Assembly (NCBI RefSeq): GCF_004345245.1
Contig: NZ_SLUQ01000002.1
Coordinates: 372,001-436,000 of the forward strand
Length of the DNA stretch: 64,000 nucleotides
Reading direction: 5' to 3'
Origin: Rhizobium sp. BK251
GTDB lineage: Bacteria; Pseudomonadota; Alphaproteobacteria; Rhizobiales; Rhizobiaceae
Below the pieces are notes generated by a model, which worked only from the letters and a program-made list of their open reading frames with translations, made no database searches and was not told where the DNA came from. Below, one piece after another: positions 42,348-52,041 of this stretch (position 1 is its first letter; every line of letters begins with the position of its first letter). A program made the translations under genes and the position numbers.

Positions 42348-42566
42348 CAGACTGCTGACGAAGCCGCCAACGCGATTGATCGCTTTGAAAGCGGCAAAAT
42401 ACCCGCCACCACCATACCGGCCTCGTGCCGGTATCCAGCGCGATCGAGCCCTCGATCGAGAAAGACTCTTTCGCCGCGCAGAGGTGCGGCGGCCTGGATT
42501 CCGGCTCAAGGCCGGAATGACGGAGAAACACGGTGTGCCGAACCACAAGAGGTTTGTCGGCAGTCT
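42348..42566 (-). repeat. RIME-like mosaic intergenic element, copy 2 (219 bp, inverted)
   Basis: The same element as 2175-2393 in opposite orientation and of identical length. The ends are CAGACTGCTGAC (42348-42359) and GTCGGCAGTCTG (42555-42566), inverted with one mismatch. Here the symmetry continues a few bases outside (CCTGC left, GCAGG right). The two internal palindromes are retained. It lies between the 3' ends of gnd and the cyclase gene, where its hairpins could terminate transcription. Confidence 0.85.
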
Positions 42567-42590
42567 GGCAGGGCGATCCGGCCCTGCGCT

Positions 42591-44369
42591 TCATTCCGGA
42601 AGCCCGCCTTTTAGCAGGTCGACGACGAAGCGGTTGATGAAGTGCTCCGGCATGGCGGAGTTTTGACCGAAATAGAATTCCTTGCGTGCGCTCCTGCTGG
42701 TCAGGCCCGGCCGGAAGCGTTGAAGCTCTTTAACTGCCTGCCGCGCCTCCGCCGTCTTGCCCTGGCTTCCAAGCACGGCCACGAGAACCATGGCCGGCCA
42801 GAAGGTGACGTTCGGCTGCTGCAGCCCCGTGCGTGCGGCCTTGGCGGCCTCGTCCATGCGGCCGGCCTGGTAGTGGGCGATCGCGAGCATGTTGCAGAAG
42901 GTCCAGAGGTGGGGATCGCAGGGGCTCAGGCGAAAGGCCTCGAGGATTTCCGGAATACCCTCTTCCTGCCGTTCGATGTAGCACAGCGCCTGGCCCAGTC
43001 CGAAGTGAGCCTGTGCGAAGCTTGAATCGAGGCTCAGCGCGTGGCGCAGGTGCTCTATTCCCCTTTCGGGCCGCCCGCTGAGCGCGAAGGCGCGTCCGAG
43101 CGCCAGAAAGGCCGCCGGCTCGCGGTCGTCGAGCGCAATCGCGCGCTCCGAAAGCTTGAACGCATCGGCGAGCCTTGCGGCACGTTCCTCGAGCGGCCCA
43201 TACCAGCCGAGCTGAATATGCACATAGGCCAGCCGGGCATGGGCCTGCACGAAGGAGGGATCCATGGCGATCGCCTGTTCGAGCAGTTGCTTGGCAATCT
43301 TGAGGTCTTCCAGCTTGAAGTTGTAGAGGTGCCAGAGGCCTTTCAGGTAGATGTCCCAGGCATCGAGATCGGAGGACGTCCGCCCTCTCAACGCGGCAAA
43401 TTCGATGACACCCAGTTCGGGCTCGACGGTGCCCGTTATCTGCGTGGCGATCTCGTCCTGCACCTTGAAGACATCGTCCAGCATCCGGTCATATCGCTCG
43501 GCCCAGAGAAGGTCGCCGTCGGCGCCCGCAAGCAACTGGGCGGTGATGCGAATGCGGTTGCCGGATCGCCTGATGCTGCCTTCGATCAGGTACCTGACCT
43601 CGAGCTCCCTTGCGATTTGACGCATGTCGAAGGGCTTGCCTTTGTATGTGAAGGAAGAGTTTCGCGAGGCGACGACGAGCCAGCGGCAGCGCGCAAGTGT
43701 CGCGGTCAGTTCCTCGGTGAAGCCGTCCGCAAAATGCTCCTGTTCAGGATCATTCGACATGTTGATGAAGGGCAGGATCGCAATCGACGGCCGCCCGCGG
43801 CTCGATGGCAGGGTTGGTTCGGGCGTGGGGGTCGGATTTGCGACGACATCACCGGTAGGTGACCACGCCCAGATTCCCACCGGATTCGGTACGTCCGCGA
43901 AGGTGGAGCATCCGAGGTCCGTTGCATCGATTTCGATCCCGGCGGCCACAAGCTCGTCATGCACCTGCTGCGAGAGGCAGATCCCGCCGGGCGGACCGAT
44001 CCGCTGGAGGCGGCCGGCGACGTCCACGCCTTCACCGAAGAGGTCTTCGTCCTCGACCGTTACGTCGCCGAAGTGCACGCCGATGCGGAACACCATCCGC
44101 CGGCTGGCGTCTATTGCCTCGTTGCGCGTCGCCATCACATGCTGGATCGCCATCGCACATGCGACCGCATCGGCGGCGGCGACGAATTCCGCCACGGTGC
44201 CATCGCCTACGAGCTTGAAGACCCTGCCGTTGTGCTTGGCGATTTCGGGGAAAAGAAGCTCCCTGCGGTGCGCTTTCAACGCGGCGAAGGTGCCCGCCTC
44301 GTCGAAACCCATAAGGCGACTGTAGCCGACGACATCCGCATCCAAGATCGCTGCCCGCCGGCGTATCAT
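42591..44369 (-). CDS. class III adenylate/guanylate cyclase-domain protein with TPR region
   Basis: 592 residues. The cyclase domain is at 1-125: metal-binding Asp12 (ADVVGYS) and Asp56 (FKLVGDG), substrate-specifying Lys52 and Asp109, and transition-state Arg120. The Asn expected four residues before that Arg is Asp116 (GEGVDVAGRL). Lys plus Asp at the specificity positions predicts ATP as substrate. The middle (about 190-330) is a TolB-like AILPFINMSNDPEQEHFADGFTEEL module, followed by tetratricopeptide repeats to the C-terminus. Rhizobia carry many such cyclases. The substitution may lower or abolish activity. Confidence 0.9.
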   Translation of the reverse strand: MIRRRAAILDADVVGYSRLMGFDEAGTFAALKAHRRELLFPEIAKHNGRVFKLVGDGTVAEFVAAADAVACAMAIQHVMATRNEAIDASRRMVFRIGVHFGDVTVEDEDLFGEGVDVAGRLQRIGPPGGICLSQQVHDELVAAGIEIDATDLGCSTFADVPNPVGIWAWSPTGDVVANPTPTPEPTLPSSRGRPSIAILPFINMSNDPEQEHFADGFTEELTATLARCRWLVVASRNSSFTYKGKPFDMRQIARELEVRYLIEGSIRRSGNRIRITAQLLAGADGDLLWAERYDRMLDDVFKVQDEIATQITGTVEPELGVIEFAALRGRTSSDLDAWDIYLKGLWHLYNFKLEDLKIAKQLLEQAIAMDPSFVQAHARLAYVHIQLGWYGPLEERAARLADAFKLSERAIALDDREPAAFLALGRAFALSGRPERGIEHLRHALSLDSSFAQAHFGLGQALCYIERQEEGIPEILEAFRLSPCDPHLWTFCNMLAIAHYQAGRMDEAAKAARTGLQQPNVTFWPAMVLVAVLGSQGKTAEARQAVKELQRFRPGLTSRSARKEFYFGQNSAMPEHFINRFVVDLLKGGLPE

Positions 44370-44557
44370 CAGCCAACCTCCCGGTTCGCAAAGACTACCA
44401 AATGGCAGGCCGGCGTGTCCATCGCGAAGGTCCCTGTCGCCTTGTCCCTACCCGGTGACAGGTCTATAGTTTGCAGCGCGAGGGGACCCAAGAGCAATTA
44501 CGGAGTGATGGCACTTCCGTGGGCCCGACGCTGGTCGCCCTCAGGGGGAGGTGTGAC

Positions 44558-44851
44558 ATGACCACATATATCGTGCTCATCAACTGGACCGACCAAGGCG
44601 TCAAGAACGTTCGGGATTCACCGAAGAGACTTGACGCGGCAAAGAAGCTGCTCGGCGAAATGGCCGGGTCATTCAAGGATTTCTATCTGACCATGGGCGA
44701 CTACGACATGGTGGCGGTCTGCGAGGCTCCGGACGACGCCGTCGCCGCACGCTTTACCCTGGCGCTCGGCATGCAGGGCAATGTGCGCACGCGCACGCTG
44801 AAGGCATTCCCGGAGACTGCCTATCGCGAAATCATCAACTCGCTCGGATAG
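44558..44851 (+). CDS. GYD-domain protein
   Basis: 97 residues from ATG 44558, with GGGGGAGG 6-7 bases upstream; the in-frame start at 44471 lacks a ribosome site. MTTYIVLINWTDQGVKNVRDSPKRLDAAKKLL and MGDYDMVAVCEAPDDAVAARF give the GYD ferredoxin-like fold, with the GDYD motif itself. It is a small cytoplasmic protein often found singly in rhizobia; function unknown. It is divergent from the cyclase gene. Confidence 0.88.
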   Translation: MTTYIVLINWTDQGVKNVRDSPKRLDAAKKLLGEMAGSFKDFYLTMGDYDMVAVCEAPDDAVAARFTLALGMQGNVRTRTLKAFPETAYREIINSLG

Positions 44852-44915
44852 CGCCGTGAGCCCAGTGGCAGGCATCGGTGGCTGCGGTCCTTGGCGGGAC
44901 CGCGGCGTGGCTTCG

Positions 44916-44939
44916 CGTTGTATTCCAGATGTGATATCG
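44916..44939 (+). promoter_or_regulatory. degenerate ModE-box-like site upstream of mop
   Basis: CGTTGTAT (44916-44923) - N8 - TGATATCG (44932-44939) matches the CGTTATAT-N8-ATATAACG pattern in 12 of 16 positions with the same spacing. It is 40 bases before the mop ATG. On its own it is weak; it gains weight from the near-perfect site at 48726-48749. Confidence 0.35.
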
Positions 44940-44979
44940 ATGGCTCGCTGGCGAATCCAACAACATCTGGGAGACATTC

Positions 44980-45189
44980 ATGAAGATCAGCGCACGCAAC
45001 CTCCTCAAGGGAAAGATCGTTGAAGTCGTCAAGGGCGCCACGACCGCGCATGTGCGCATCGATATCGGCGGCGGCGTCATCGTGACCTCTTCCATCACCA
45101 ATGGTGCCGTCGACGACCTGGGCCTCAAGGTCGGCGCACAGGCCTATGCGGTCATCAAGTCCTCTGACGTCATGGTCGCCGTCGACTGA
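44980..45189 (+). CDS. mop: molbindin, single TOBE (Mop) domain
   Basis: 69 residues: MKISARNLLKGKIVEVVKGATTAHVRIDIGGG then VTSSITNGAVDDLGLKVGAQAYAVIKSSDVMVAVD, a complete Mop domain. Molbindins form hexamers that bind molybdate or tungstate in the cytoplasm and buffer the metal for cofactor synthesis. The KSSDVMVAV end is diagnostic. It converges on an ABC transporter operon that has a ModE-type operator, which supports a shared role in molybdenum handling. Confidence 0.92.
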   Translation: MKISARNLLKGKIVEVVKGATTAHVRIDIGGGVIVTSSITNGAVDDLGLKVGAQAYAVIKSSDVMVAVD

Positions 45190-45195
45190 GGCATA

Positions 45196-45709
45196 TCAAG
45201 CCTTCTGGCAATAATGCGCGGTTCCGGTATCGCCTGTCTCGAAATCGCCCGGCTGCGGCGGGGCGATCGGCTTGAACAGCGTGCGATCCGGCTTCAGATC
45301 GATGAGGGGCGTGCCGTCGAGGCAGTCCAGTCCGCGAACCAGCAGGACCGGACCTTCGACGGCCTCCAGCTTGACGATCGAGGTGCCGATCGGATTCGGC
45401 CGAACCGGGGAGCGCAGGGAAAAGGTGCCGTGCACCTTGCCGTTGCTGGCAGGGCTCTGCAGGACGAGGTCCCGGCGGGACCGATCCAGCCAGTAGAGAA
45501 TTTCCAGCCGCTCGAAGGCTTCGACGCCGGCAAGTGCGGCGACCCAGGGCTCGAAGATCTCGATGCGGCAGAGCGGTCCGTCGTGGCGGCCTTGGCGCGG
45601 GCAGTCGAGCCGCGACGTCCATGGCGTCGAGATGCGGCCGATGAAGGTCAGGCCGGCATCGACGGGCTCAGGCGGCGTGACGCCAACCTCGTTTTCACGA
45701 ATTTCGTTC

Positions 45710-45720
<11 letters not shown>
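45196..45720 (-). CDS. trmO: tRNA (N6-threonylcarbamoyl-A37) methyltransferase, TrmO/TsaA family
   Basis: 174 residues with AGGAGA before ATG 45720. [12 protein letters not shown], the [17 protein letters not shown] signature and [16 protein letters not shown] are all TrmO features; SAM is the methyl donor, and t6A37 of some tRNAs becomes m6t6A. The gene overlaps the ABC ATPase gene by 11 bases and is the last of that operon. A tRNA modification gene inside a metal transport operon is unexpected. An alternative role, modifying a small molecule linked to the transported metal, cannot be excluded. Confidence 0.88.
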
Positions 45721-46530
<810 letters not shown>

Positions 46531-46534
<4 letters not shown>

Positions 46535-47559
46535 TGCCAGCCCCTCCGCCCGGAGGCGAGCAGCCAGAGGAAGAACGGCGCGCCGACCACTGCCGTCAGG
46601 ATGCCGAGCGGTACTTCGGTCAGCGCAATGGTGCGGGCGAGCATGTCGACCACGAGCAGGTAGGCGGCGCCAAGGAGCATCGCGGCCGGCAGCAGCCGCC
46701 GGAAATCCGGGCCGACGAGCAGGCGGGCGATATGGGGGATCACGAGCCCGATCCAGCCGACGACGCCGGTGATGGACACGGTCGCGGCGGTAATCAGGGT
46801 GGCGGAGCCGACAAGCAGGATCCGCAGCCGCCTCGTGTCGATGCCGAGCGTGCGCGCCTCTTCATCGCCGAGCGACATGAGGTTGATCCGCCAGCGCAGG
46901 AGTACAAGCGGCACGATGCCGATCAGGAGCGCCGGGAGAATGGAAAGGACGTCGCTGCGCGTAACGGCCGTCAAGCTGCCGAGCAGCCAGTAGGTAATCG
47001 AAGGCAGCTGGTCGTAGGGATCGGCGAGAACCTTGACGAGCGAAATGCCGGCACCGACGAGCGAGCCGATTGCGACCCCGGCGAGAACGAGGACGAGCAC
47101 CGGGTCTCGCCCCCTGATCGCGGAACCGATCGCATAGACCGCGCCCACGGTAAGCAGGCCTCCGGCAAAGCTCATCAGCTGTATGGCGAAGACCGGAAGA
47201 GAAAGGAATATGCCCATGACAGCGCCGAGGCTCGCGCCCGCCGACACGCCAAGAATATCCGGCGACACCAGCGGATTGCGGAAGAGGCCCTGATAGGTTG
47301 CGCCCGCGGCTGCAAGTGCGCCGCCGACGAGGAGCCCTGCCGCAACGCGAGGCAGGCGTACATTCCAGATGACGGTCGTCAGGATGGGATCGGTCCCGCT
47401 GCCGCCGAAGAGCACTTCAATGACCTGCCGCGGACCGATCGCATATTTACCGACCATCATCGAAAGCAGCGCTAGAGCCGCCAGACCCACGGCCGCAAGC
47501 CAGAACCCGCCCGTCTTCGAGCGAGGGATGCGCGTCGTGCGGGCGGCATAGTCGTTCAT
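46531..47559 (-). CDS. ABC transporter permease, FecCD/MolB type
   Basis: 342 residues with about ten membrane helices. FecCD-family features include LPRVAAGLLVGGALAAAGATYQGLFRNPLVSPDILGVSAGASLG and MSLGDEEARTLGIDTRRLRIL (ATPase-coupling loop). It forms the dimeric channel of the importer. It overlaps the binding-protein gene by four bases and the ATPase gene by four, so all are translated as a unit. The family is best known for iron-siderophore and B12 uptake; the molybdate assignment is from context. Confidence 0.93.
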
Positions 47560-48593
47560 TGCGTCTTGACTGTTGCGGTTCTCAGGAGAGCGTCGAGCTG
47601 CTCGTCAGTTAGGTCCACCTGATAGAAAAGCTTGTAGAAATCGTGCACCTCGGTCGAAAGATCGCCCTTGAAATCGGCCGGATAGAAAAGGTGCTCCAAC
47701 CAGCGGATACCGACGAGGCGGTTGATGCCAGGCGGGGAATCGAACCAGCCGAAGGGAAGAGAAGGGGTTTGCACGACCCGCCCTTCCTTGACGGCCGTCA
47801 CGCCGCTCCAGAGCGGATCGGTCCTGACCTTTTCCGCAAACTTGGCATCGGCGGCAAGGATGATGCTCGGGTCCCATTGCAGCACCTGCTCCAGCGATAC
47901 ATTGGTGAGGCCGCCCTTGCCGGCTGCTGCCGCAACATTCACGGCGCCCGCCGCACCAAGGATTTCCAGGTTGATGGAGCCGGCAAGGCCCGTTTCCAGT
48001 CCCTCGGCGCCACGTCCGTAATAGACCCGCGGGCGCCGGTCCTCGGGGATCGTGGCAAGCTTCTCGTTGAGCTCCTTCAACGTGGTTTCGGCATAGGCGG
48101 CAAGCTCGCCGGCGCGCGCCGAAGCGCCGATCAGCTCACCCACCTGCTTCAGCGTTTCCGGCGTCTTCGCAAAGCTGCCGTCGATCAGCACATAGGGAAT
48201 CCCGGTCTGTTGCTGCACCTTGTCGGCAAGCGAGGCGTAAGTCGCATCGACGGTGCCGACATCGATGATGAGATCCGGTTTTGCCGCGAGCACGGCCTCG
48301 ATATTGGCTGTGCCGCCCTTGCCGGTGAGGCGCCCATAGGCAGGCAGATCGCGGACGGCGGGCAAGAGGTAGGGCTTCTCGGCTGCGCTCGGCTCACGTA
48401 CCCAACCGACAAGCTTTTCCGGCGCCAGCGAATAGATCAGTACCGAAGCCGGAGGCCCGGCCGTCAGCACCCGCTGGACCTTGTCCGGTATCTCGACGGT
48501 GCGCCCGGCCGCGTCGGTGAAGGGGCGGGCTTCTGCCGTTGCCCCAAATCCCACCACGAGGAGCACCGTGAACGCCCAGATCGTCTTCAGCAT
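47556..48593 (-). CDS. periplasmic substrate-binding protein of the FecCD-type importer
   Basis: 345 residues with a signal peptide (MLKTIWAFTVLLVVGFGATAEA). The mature protein begins RPFTDAAGRTVEIPDKVQRVLTAGPPASVLIYSLAPEKLVGW, the PF01497 family opening, with long hinge helix and two lobes. AAAGGAG lies 8 bases before the ATG. It is the first gene of the operon binding protein-permease-ATPase-trmO. The molybdate-binding MolA of Haemophilus belongs to this fold class, but direct ligand residues cannot be read from sequence. Confidence 0.9.
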   Translation of the reverse strand: MLKTIWAFTVLLVVGFGATAEARPFTDAAGRTVEIPDKVQRVLTAGPPASVLIYSLAPEKLVGWVREPSAAEKPYLLPAVRDLPAYGRLTGKGGTANIEAVLAAKPDLIIDVGTVDATYASLADKVQQQTGIPYVLIDGSFAKTPETLKQVGELIGASARAGELAAYAETTLKELNEKLATIPEDRRPRVYYGRGAEGLETGLAGSINLEILGAAGAVNVAAAAGKGGLTNVSLEQVLQWDPSIILAADAKFAEKVRTDPLWSGVTAVKEGRVVQTPSLPFGWFDSPPGINRLVGIRWLEHLFYPADFKGDLSTEVHDFYKLFYQVDLTDEQLDALLRTATVKTQ

Positions 48594-48703
48594 CGGCAGG
48601 CTCCTTTGATGATTGTATTCCCGGGGAATATGCCGTCACATCTATGGCACATCGATATGTCCGTGGAAATATTGCGCGCTGAAATTGACGGCATCGCCGA
48701 TCA

Positions 48704-48720
48704 CATGACGGACGGTCATG
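48704..48720. promoter_or_regulatory. inverted repeat, candidate GntR operator
   Basis: CATGAC (48704-48709)-N5-GTCATG (48715-48720), in the divergent region between the ABC operon and the GntR gene. The size fits a GntR-family site; the binder is inferred from position. Confidence 0.35.
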
Positions 48721-48721
48721 C

Positions 48722-48750
48722 TTGACGTTATATCCATGCAAATATAACGA
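48722..48750. promoter_or_regulatory. near-perfect ModE box overlapping a promoter
   Basis: CGTTATAT (48726-48733), 8-base spacer, ATATAACG (48742-48749): a perfect 8-bp inverted repeat with the sequence and spacing of the ModE site in front of E. coli modABC. A promoter reading rightward (TTGACG 48722-48727, -10 about 48743-48750) is covered by it. The ABC operon starts 133 bases to the left. Molybdate-bound ModE would repress here. No ModE gene is in the window. Confidence 0.75.
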
Positions 48751-48836
48751 TGAATCCGACGATTCCAGCCCGGAGTGGCGTGCCTGCCGAGGCGCTCCGC
48801 CCAGGAGGAAGAAAGTGTAATGACAGGAATTCGGCC

Positions 48837-49508
48837 ATGACGCGTCTCGGATTGAGCGTTCCCCGGGAGATGTCTCTTCGCGAGCAGGTCACCGACAGCC
48901 TTCGCGAAGCCATCCTTTCCGGAGGGTTGCACCCGGGCCAGAAGCTTGTGGAACGCGAGCTTTGCGAGGAATTGCGGATCAGCCGAACGATCCTGCGCGA
49001 GGCGCTCCAGCACCTTCATGCGGAGGGCCTTATCGTGAACTTGCCGCGCAAGGGTCGTTCTGTTGCCGCCATGGGAGAAGAGGAGGCGAGGGAGATCCAG
49101 GAGGTGCGGAAGGCATTGGAGCCTCTCGTGGCACAGGGTTTCGCGCGCAATGCTTCCGATGCCCAGGTCGCGCGACTGCGAGCCCATCTCGAGCGCATGG
49201 CCCAGCCGGACGGCGCGAACGATATCGTGCGTGCGGAGAGCGAGTTCTTCTCGATCATGCTCGATGGCTGCGGCAACAGACTTGCGGGCGACATGCTGAC
49301 CCAGATCAACAACCGCATTGCGATGCTCCGGCGGCTTTCCCTGGGGCGGCGCGCCGGGCAGGGCGCCACGCTGAGGGAGCTTGGAGCAATCATGGCGGCG
49401 ATCGAAGCCCGGGATCCGGCGCGAGCCGGCAAGCTTTGCGCCGATCGGATCGCGACGGTGGCTGACGTGGAAAAGTATCCCGCGCCAATCTCCATGGAAG
49501 TGCAATGA
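48837..49508 (+). CDS. GntR-family transcriptional regulator (FadR/VanR type)
   Basis: 223 residues from ATG 48837 (MTRLGLSVPREMSLREQVTDSLREAIL), with AGGA upstream; the frame is open back to 48750, where an ATG abuts the ModE box, but the extra residues look non-coding. The N-terminal winged HTH (GQKLVERELCEELRISRTILREALQHLHAEGLI) is followed by an all-helical FCD effector domain. It is divergent from the molybdate-type ABC operon. Effector unknown; metabolites such as carboxylates are usual for FCD domains. Confidence 0.88.
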   Translation: MTRLGLSVPREMSLREQVTDSLREAILSGGLHPGQKLVERELCEELRISRTILREALQHLHAEGLIVNLPRKGRSVAAMGEEEAREIQEVRKALEPLVAQGFARNASDAQVARLRAHLERMAQPDGANDIVRAESEFFSIMLDGCGNRLAGDMLTQINNRIAMLRRLSLGRRAGQGATLRELGAIMAAIEARDPARAGKLCADRIATVADVEKYPAPISMEVQ

Positions 49509-49560
49509 AGATCTCTTTCGATCCCTCGCTGTGACAAGGGATCGATTTGGCCGCGGGGCA

Positions 49561-50601
49561 TCAGGAAAAAATCGGCTGCGGCCGTGCCTCACGTGACTGG
49601 GCACTGCGGTAGTTCGCCAGGATGCCGATTGCCTTGGTCATTGGCATCTGCAGCCCGCGGAGCTCCGCGAGTTCGATGACGGCATCGCAGATAGCTGCAG
49701 TCTCGAGCGGCATATGCTTTTCGAAATCCTGCAGCATGGATGTCCGGATGTCTCCCAGACCCGCCGGCAGTTCCAGCAGCGCTTCCGGGTCGAGCTCCAC
49801 GCGTGCGCCATAGGCTGCGGCGACGGGAAGGACCTCGTTGACGAGCGCCCGGGTGACCTGGGACAGGGACGGATGCCCCCCGATATCACGCAGCACCGCG
49901 CCCGAGACTACCGACAGAGGGTTGGAGACAAGATTGGCAATGACCTTCGTCCAGAGAGAATCGCGGATCTTGTCGGTGACTCTCGTGGTGATGCCGCTGG
50001 CATTCAGCATTGCGCCAAGCTGCTCCACCCTGTCACTGATGCTGTGATCGATCTCGCCCAGCACGAAGCGCAGCGGATTGACGCTGCAGGCAAATCCCGG
50101 TGCGACACGCTCGGCAGTGATGGTCGTCACAGCGCCGATCACGCGGTCGGAAGGCAGGAGTTGTTTCAGGCGCCCCTCGGGATCGACGGCCTTCACGTCG
50201 CGGCCATAGAAGCGCGTGTTGATGCCATCGAAGTACCACCAGGGAATGCCGTTCACGACGGGCACGATCAAGGTCCGCGGGCCGATGATGCGCTGGGACG
50301 CTTCCGCAAGGGCGGGGAGATCCTGGGACTTGGGGCAGAGGAAGATGACGTCCGCTTCAGGAAGGTCGGCCGGCTCTCCGGCAATGACGCGCGGGCTGTG
50401 GTCGCCCGTCATATCCACCAGGCGGAGGCCCCGCTCCTTGATCGCCGAGAGGCTCTTGCCGCGCGCAAGCATGCTTACGGGATAGCCGCCGAGGGCAATT
50501 CTCGCTCCCAGCGTTATTCCGATCGCGCCTGCGCCCGCAATGCAGACGCGCAGGTCCTTTCTCTCCTCTTCCCGAGGGGGCTGGGCCAGACTCAATGACA
50601 T
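49561..50601 (-). CDS. ketopantoate reductase-family protein (ApbA/PanE-like)
   Basis: 346 residues from ATG 50601 (MSLSLAQPPREEERKDLRVCIAGAGAIGITLGARIA); the in-frame start at 50619 lacks support. Rossmann motif GAGAIG and the C-terminal helical domain (IRDSLWTKVIANLVSNPLSVVSGAVLRDI) are family features, with the conserved Lys in LWTKVIANL. True PanE reduces ketopantoate with NADPH for vitamin B5, but many paralogues act on other 2-oxo acids. The neighbourhood does not suggest pantothenate synthesis. It converges on the GntR gene. Confidence 0.85.
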   Translation of the reverse strand: MSLSLAQPPREEERKDLRVCIAGAGAIGITLGARIALGGYPVSMLARGKSLSAIKERGLRLVDMTGDHSPRVIAGEPADLPEADVIFLCPKSQDLPALAEASQRIIGPRTLIVPVVNGIPWWYFDGINTRFYGRDVKAVDPEGRLKQLLPSDRVIGAVTTITAERVAPGFACSVNPLRFVLGEIDHSISDRVEQLGAMLNASGITTRVTDKIRDSLWTKVIANLVSNPLSVVSGAVLRDIGGHPSLSQVTRALVNEVLPVAAAYGARVELDPEALLELPAGLGDIRTSMLQDFEKHMPLETAAICDAVIELAELRGLQMPMTKAIGILANYRSAQSREARPQPIFS

Positions 50602-51050
50602 GTTTGATCTCCAGGCCACCGGATAGGATGGCAGCTATTTGGTGATTCTGCCGCGGCAGGACTGGTGCAGCTCCTTGGAGCCATCCGCGGTAGCTCCCGG
50701 CACGCGACGGCTGTCGTTGCCTGTGCCTTGAGGAGTAGGAGCCGGCTGCTACCATGCTGTTTCAGCCGTGCTTCGTCTTGCCTACAATTGTCATTTTTGA
50801 AGTTTCATCGCCGCAGCTTCGCCCGGTAGGCGCGCATTTTCCCAATGCCGGCCCCACTGGTGACGTCAGGTAATGCGGGATGCGGAAGGGGCCTTGAAGA
50901 ACGGCAGTGGCGCCCAACTTTTCCTGCACTGTGAAGGTTTTACCCTGAAATCCAGTCATTACAGCTGTAGGCAGATCGCGGCCGCCGGTGACGCGGATGT
51001 AATATGGCCATTGGAATTTCTTCCCAACCGTAACCGTTCGGGAGATTCCG
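50602..51050. other. 449-base intergenic region between divergent genes
   Basis: No gene with family features. One imperfect stem-loop has arms GGTAGC..CCGGC (50689-50700) and GCCGG..GCTACC (50741-50753). The promoter of the DUF1127 operon should lie near 51000. Confidence 0.4.
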
Positions 51051-51587
51051 ATGCTGAAAGACAAGCAGGCCCCCACCAGGGCCGGTAAGATTCATCTTCA
51101 ACTGGTTGCAAGTTCAGACAGGCCGGCCGCGGCCATCGACCGGGCGAGGCGCGATCCGAGGAGCCCTTCCGCGGCTCCCGTGCAGGCGAGTGCGGCTGCA
51201 GCGCAGCCGAAGCCCGATGTGTATCGCCCGAAGCGATCCCTGGTCGCGACTCTCGCCGACGACATCGCCTTCGGTGCGGCTTCGGTTTATTCGGTCTCCG
51301 ATTTTGCGACCTTTCCCCTTCACATGGCAGTAGACACAGGCTCGGCTGCCGGCGAGGCGCAGCGCGCGGCAGCGGCAGCCTGGCGCTCCAGTCCTCCGGA
51401 GCCTGCCGGCTGGTTTGCCCAGCTCAAGGAGCGTGCCACGCGCATGGTCGCCGACTGGCGCCATGAGCGGGAAGTCGCCCGCGCACTCGAGCATCTGTCG
51501 AGCCTCGATGGCTATCTCTTGCGAGATATCGGCATGGAGCGCTCCAATCTCGATCGTCTTCTGCGGAAATCGAGACCGAGAGATTGA
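51051..51587 (+). CDS. DUF1127-domain protein, long form
   Basis: 178 residues from ATG 51051, with GGGAG 7 bases upstream. The first 130 residues are Ala/Pro/Arg-rich and of low complexity. The last 45 (REVARALEHLSSLDGYLLRDIGMERSNLDRLLRKS) are the DUF1127 helix-turn-helix-like, Arg-rich motif. Short DUF1127 proteins in rhizobia and Agrobacterium are linked to RNA turnover and phosphate or carbon control. It is the first gene of a likely operon with the P-II gene 66 bases downstream. Confidence 0.82.
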   Translation: MLKDKQAPTRAGKIHLQLVASSDRPAAAIDRARRDPRSPSAAPVQASAAAAQPKPDVYRPKRSLVATLADDIAFGAASVYSVSDFATFPLHMAVDTGSAAGEAQRAAAAAWRSSPPEPAGWFAQLKERATRMVADWRHEREVARALEHLSSLDGYLLRDIGMERSNLDRLLRKSRPRD

Positions 51588-51992
<405 letters not shown>

Positions 51993-52041
51993 GGCGGTTC
52001 GCCCCGTATCGGGAGGCGACGAGCGACGAGGAGTTGATTGC

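Noticed and set aside
50762..51076. 104-residue open frame on the reverse strand upstream of the first DUF1127 gene
   Set aside because: It starts inside the DUF1127 gene, covers its promoter, and has no recognisable features.
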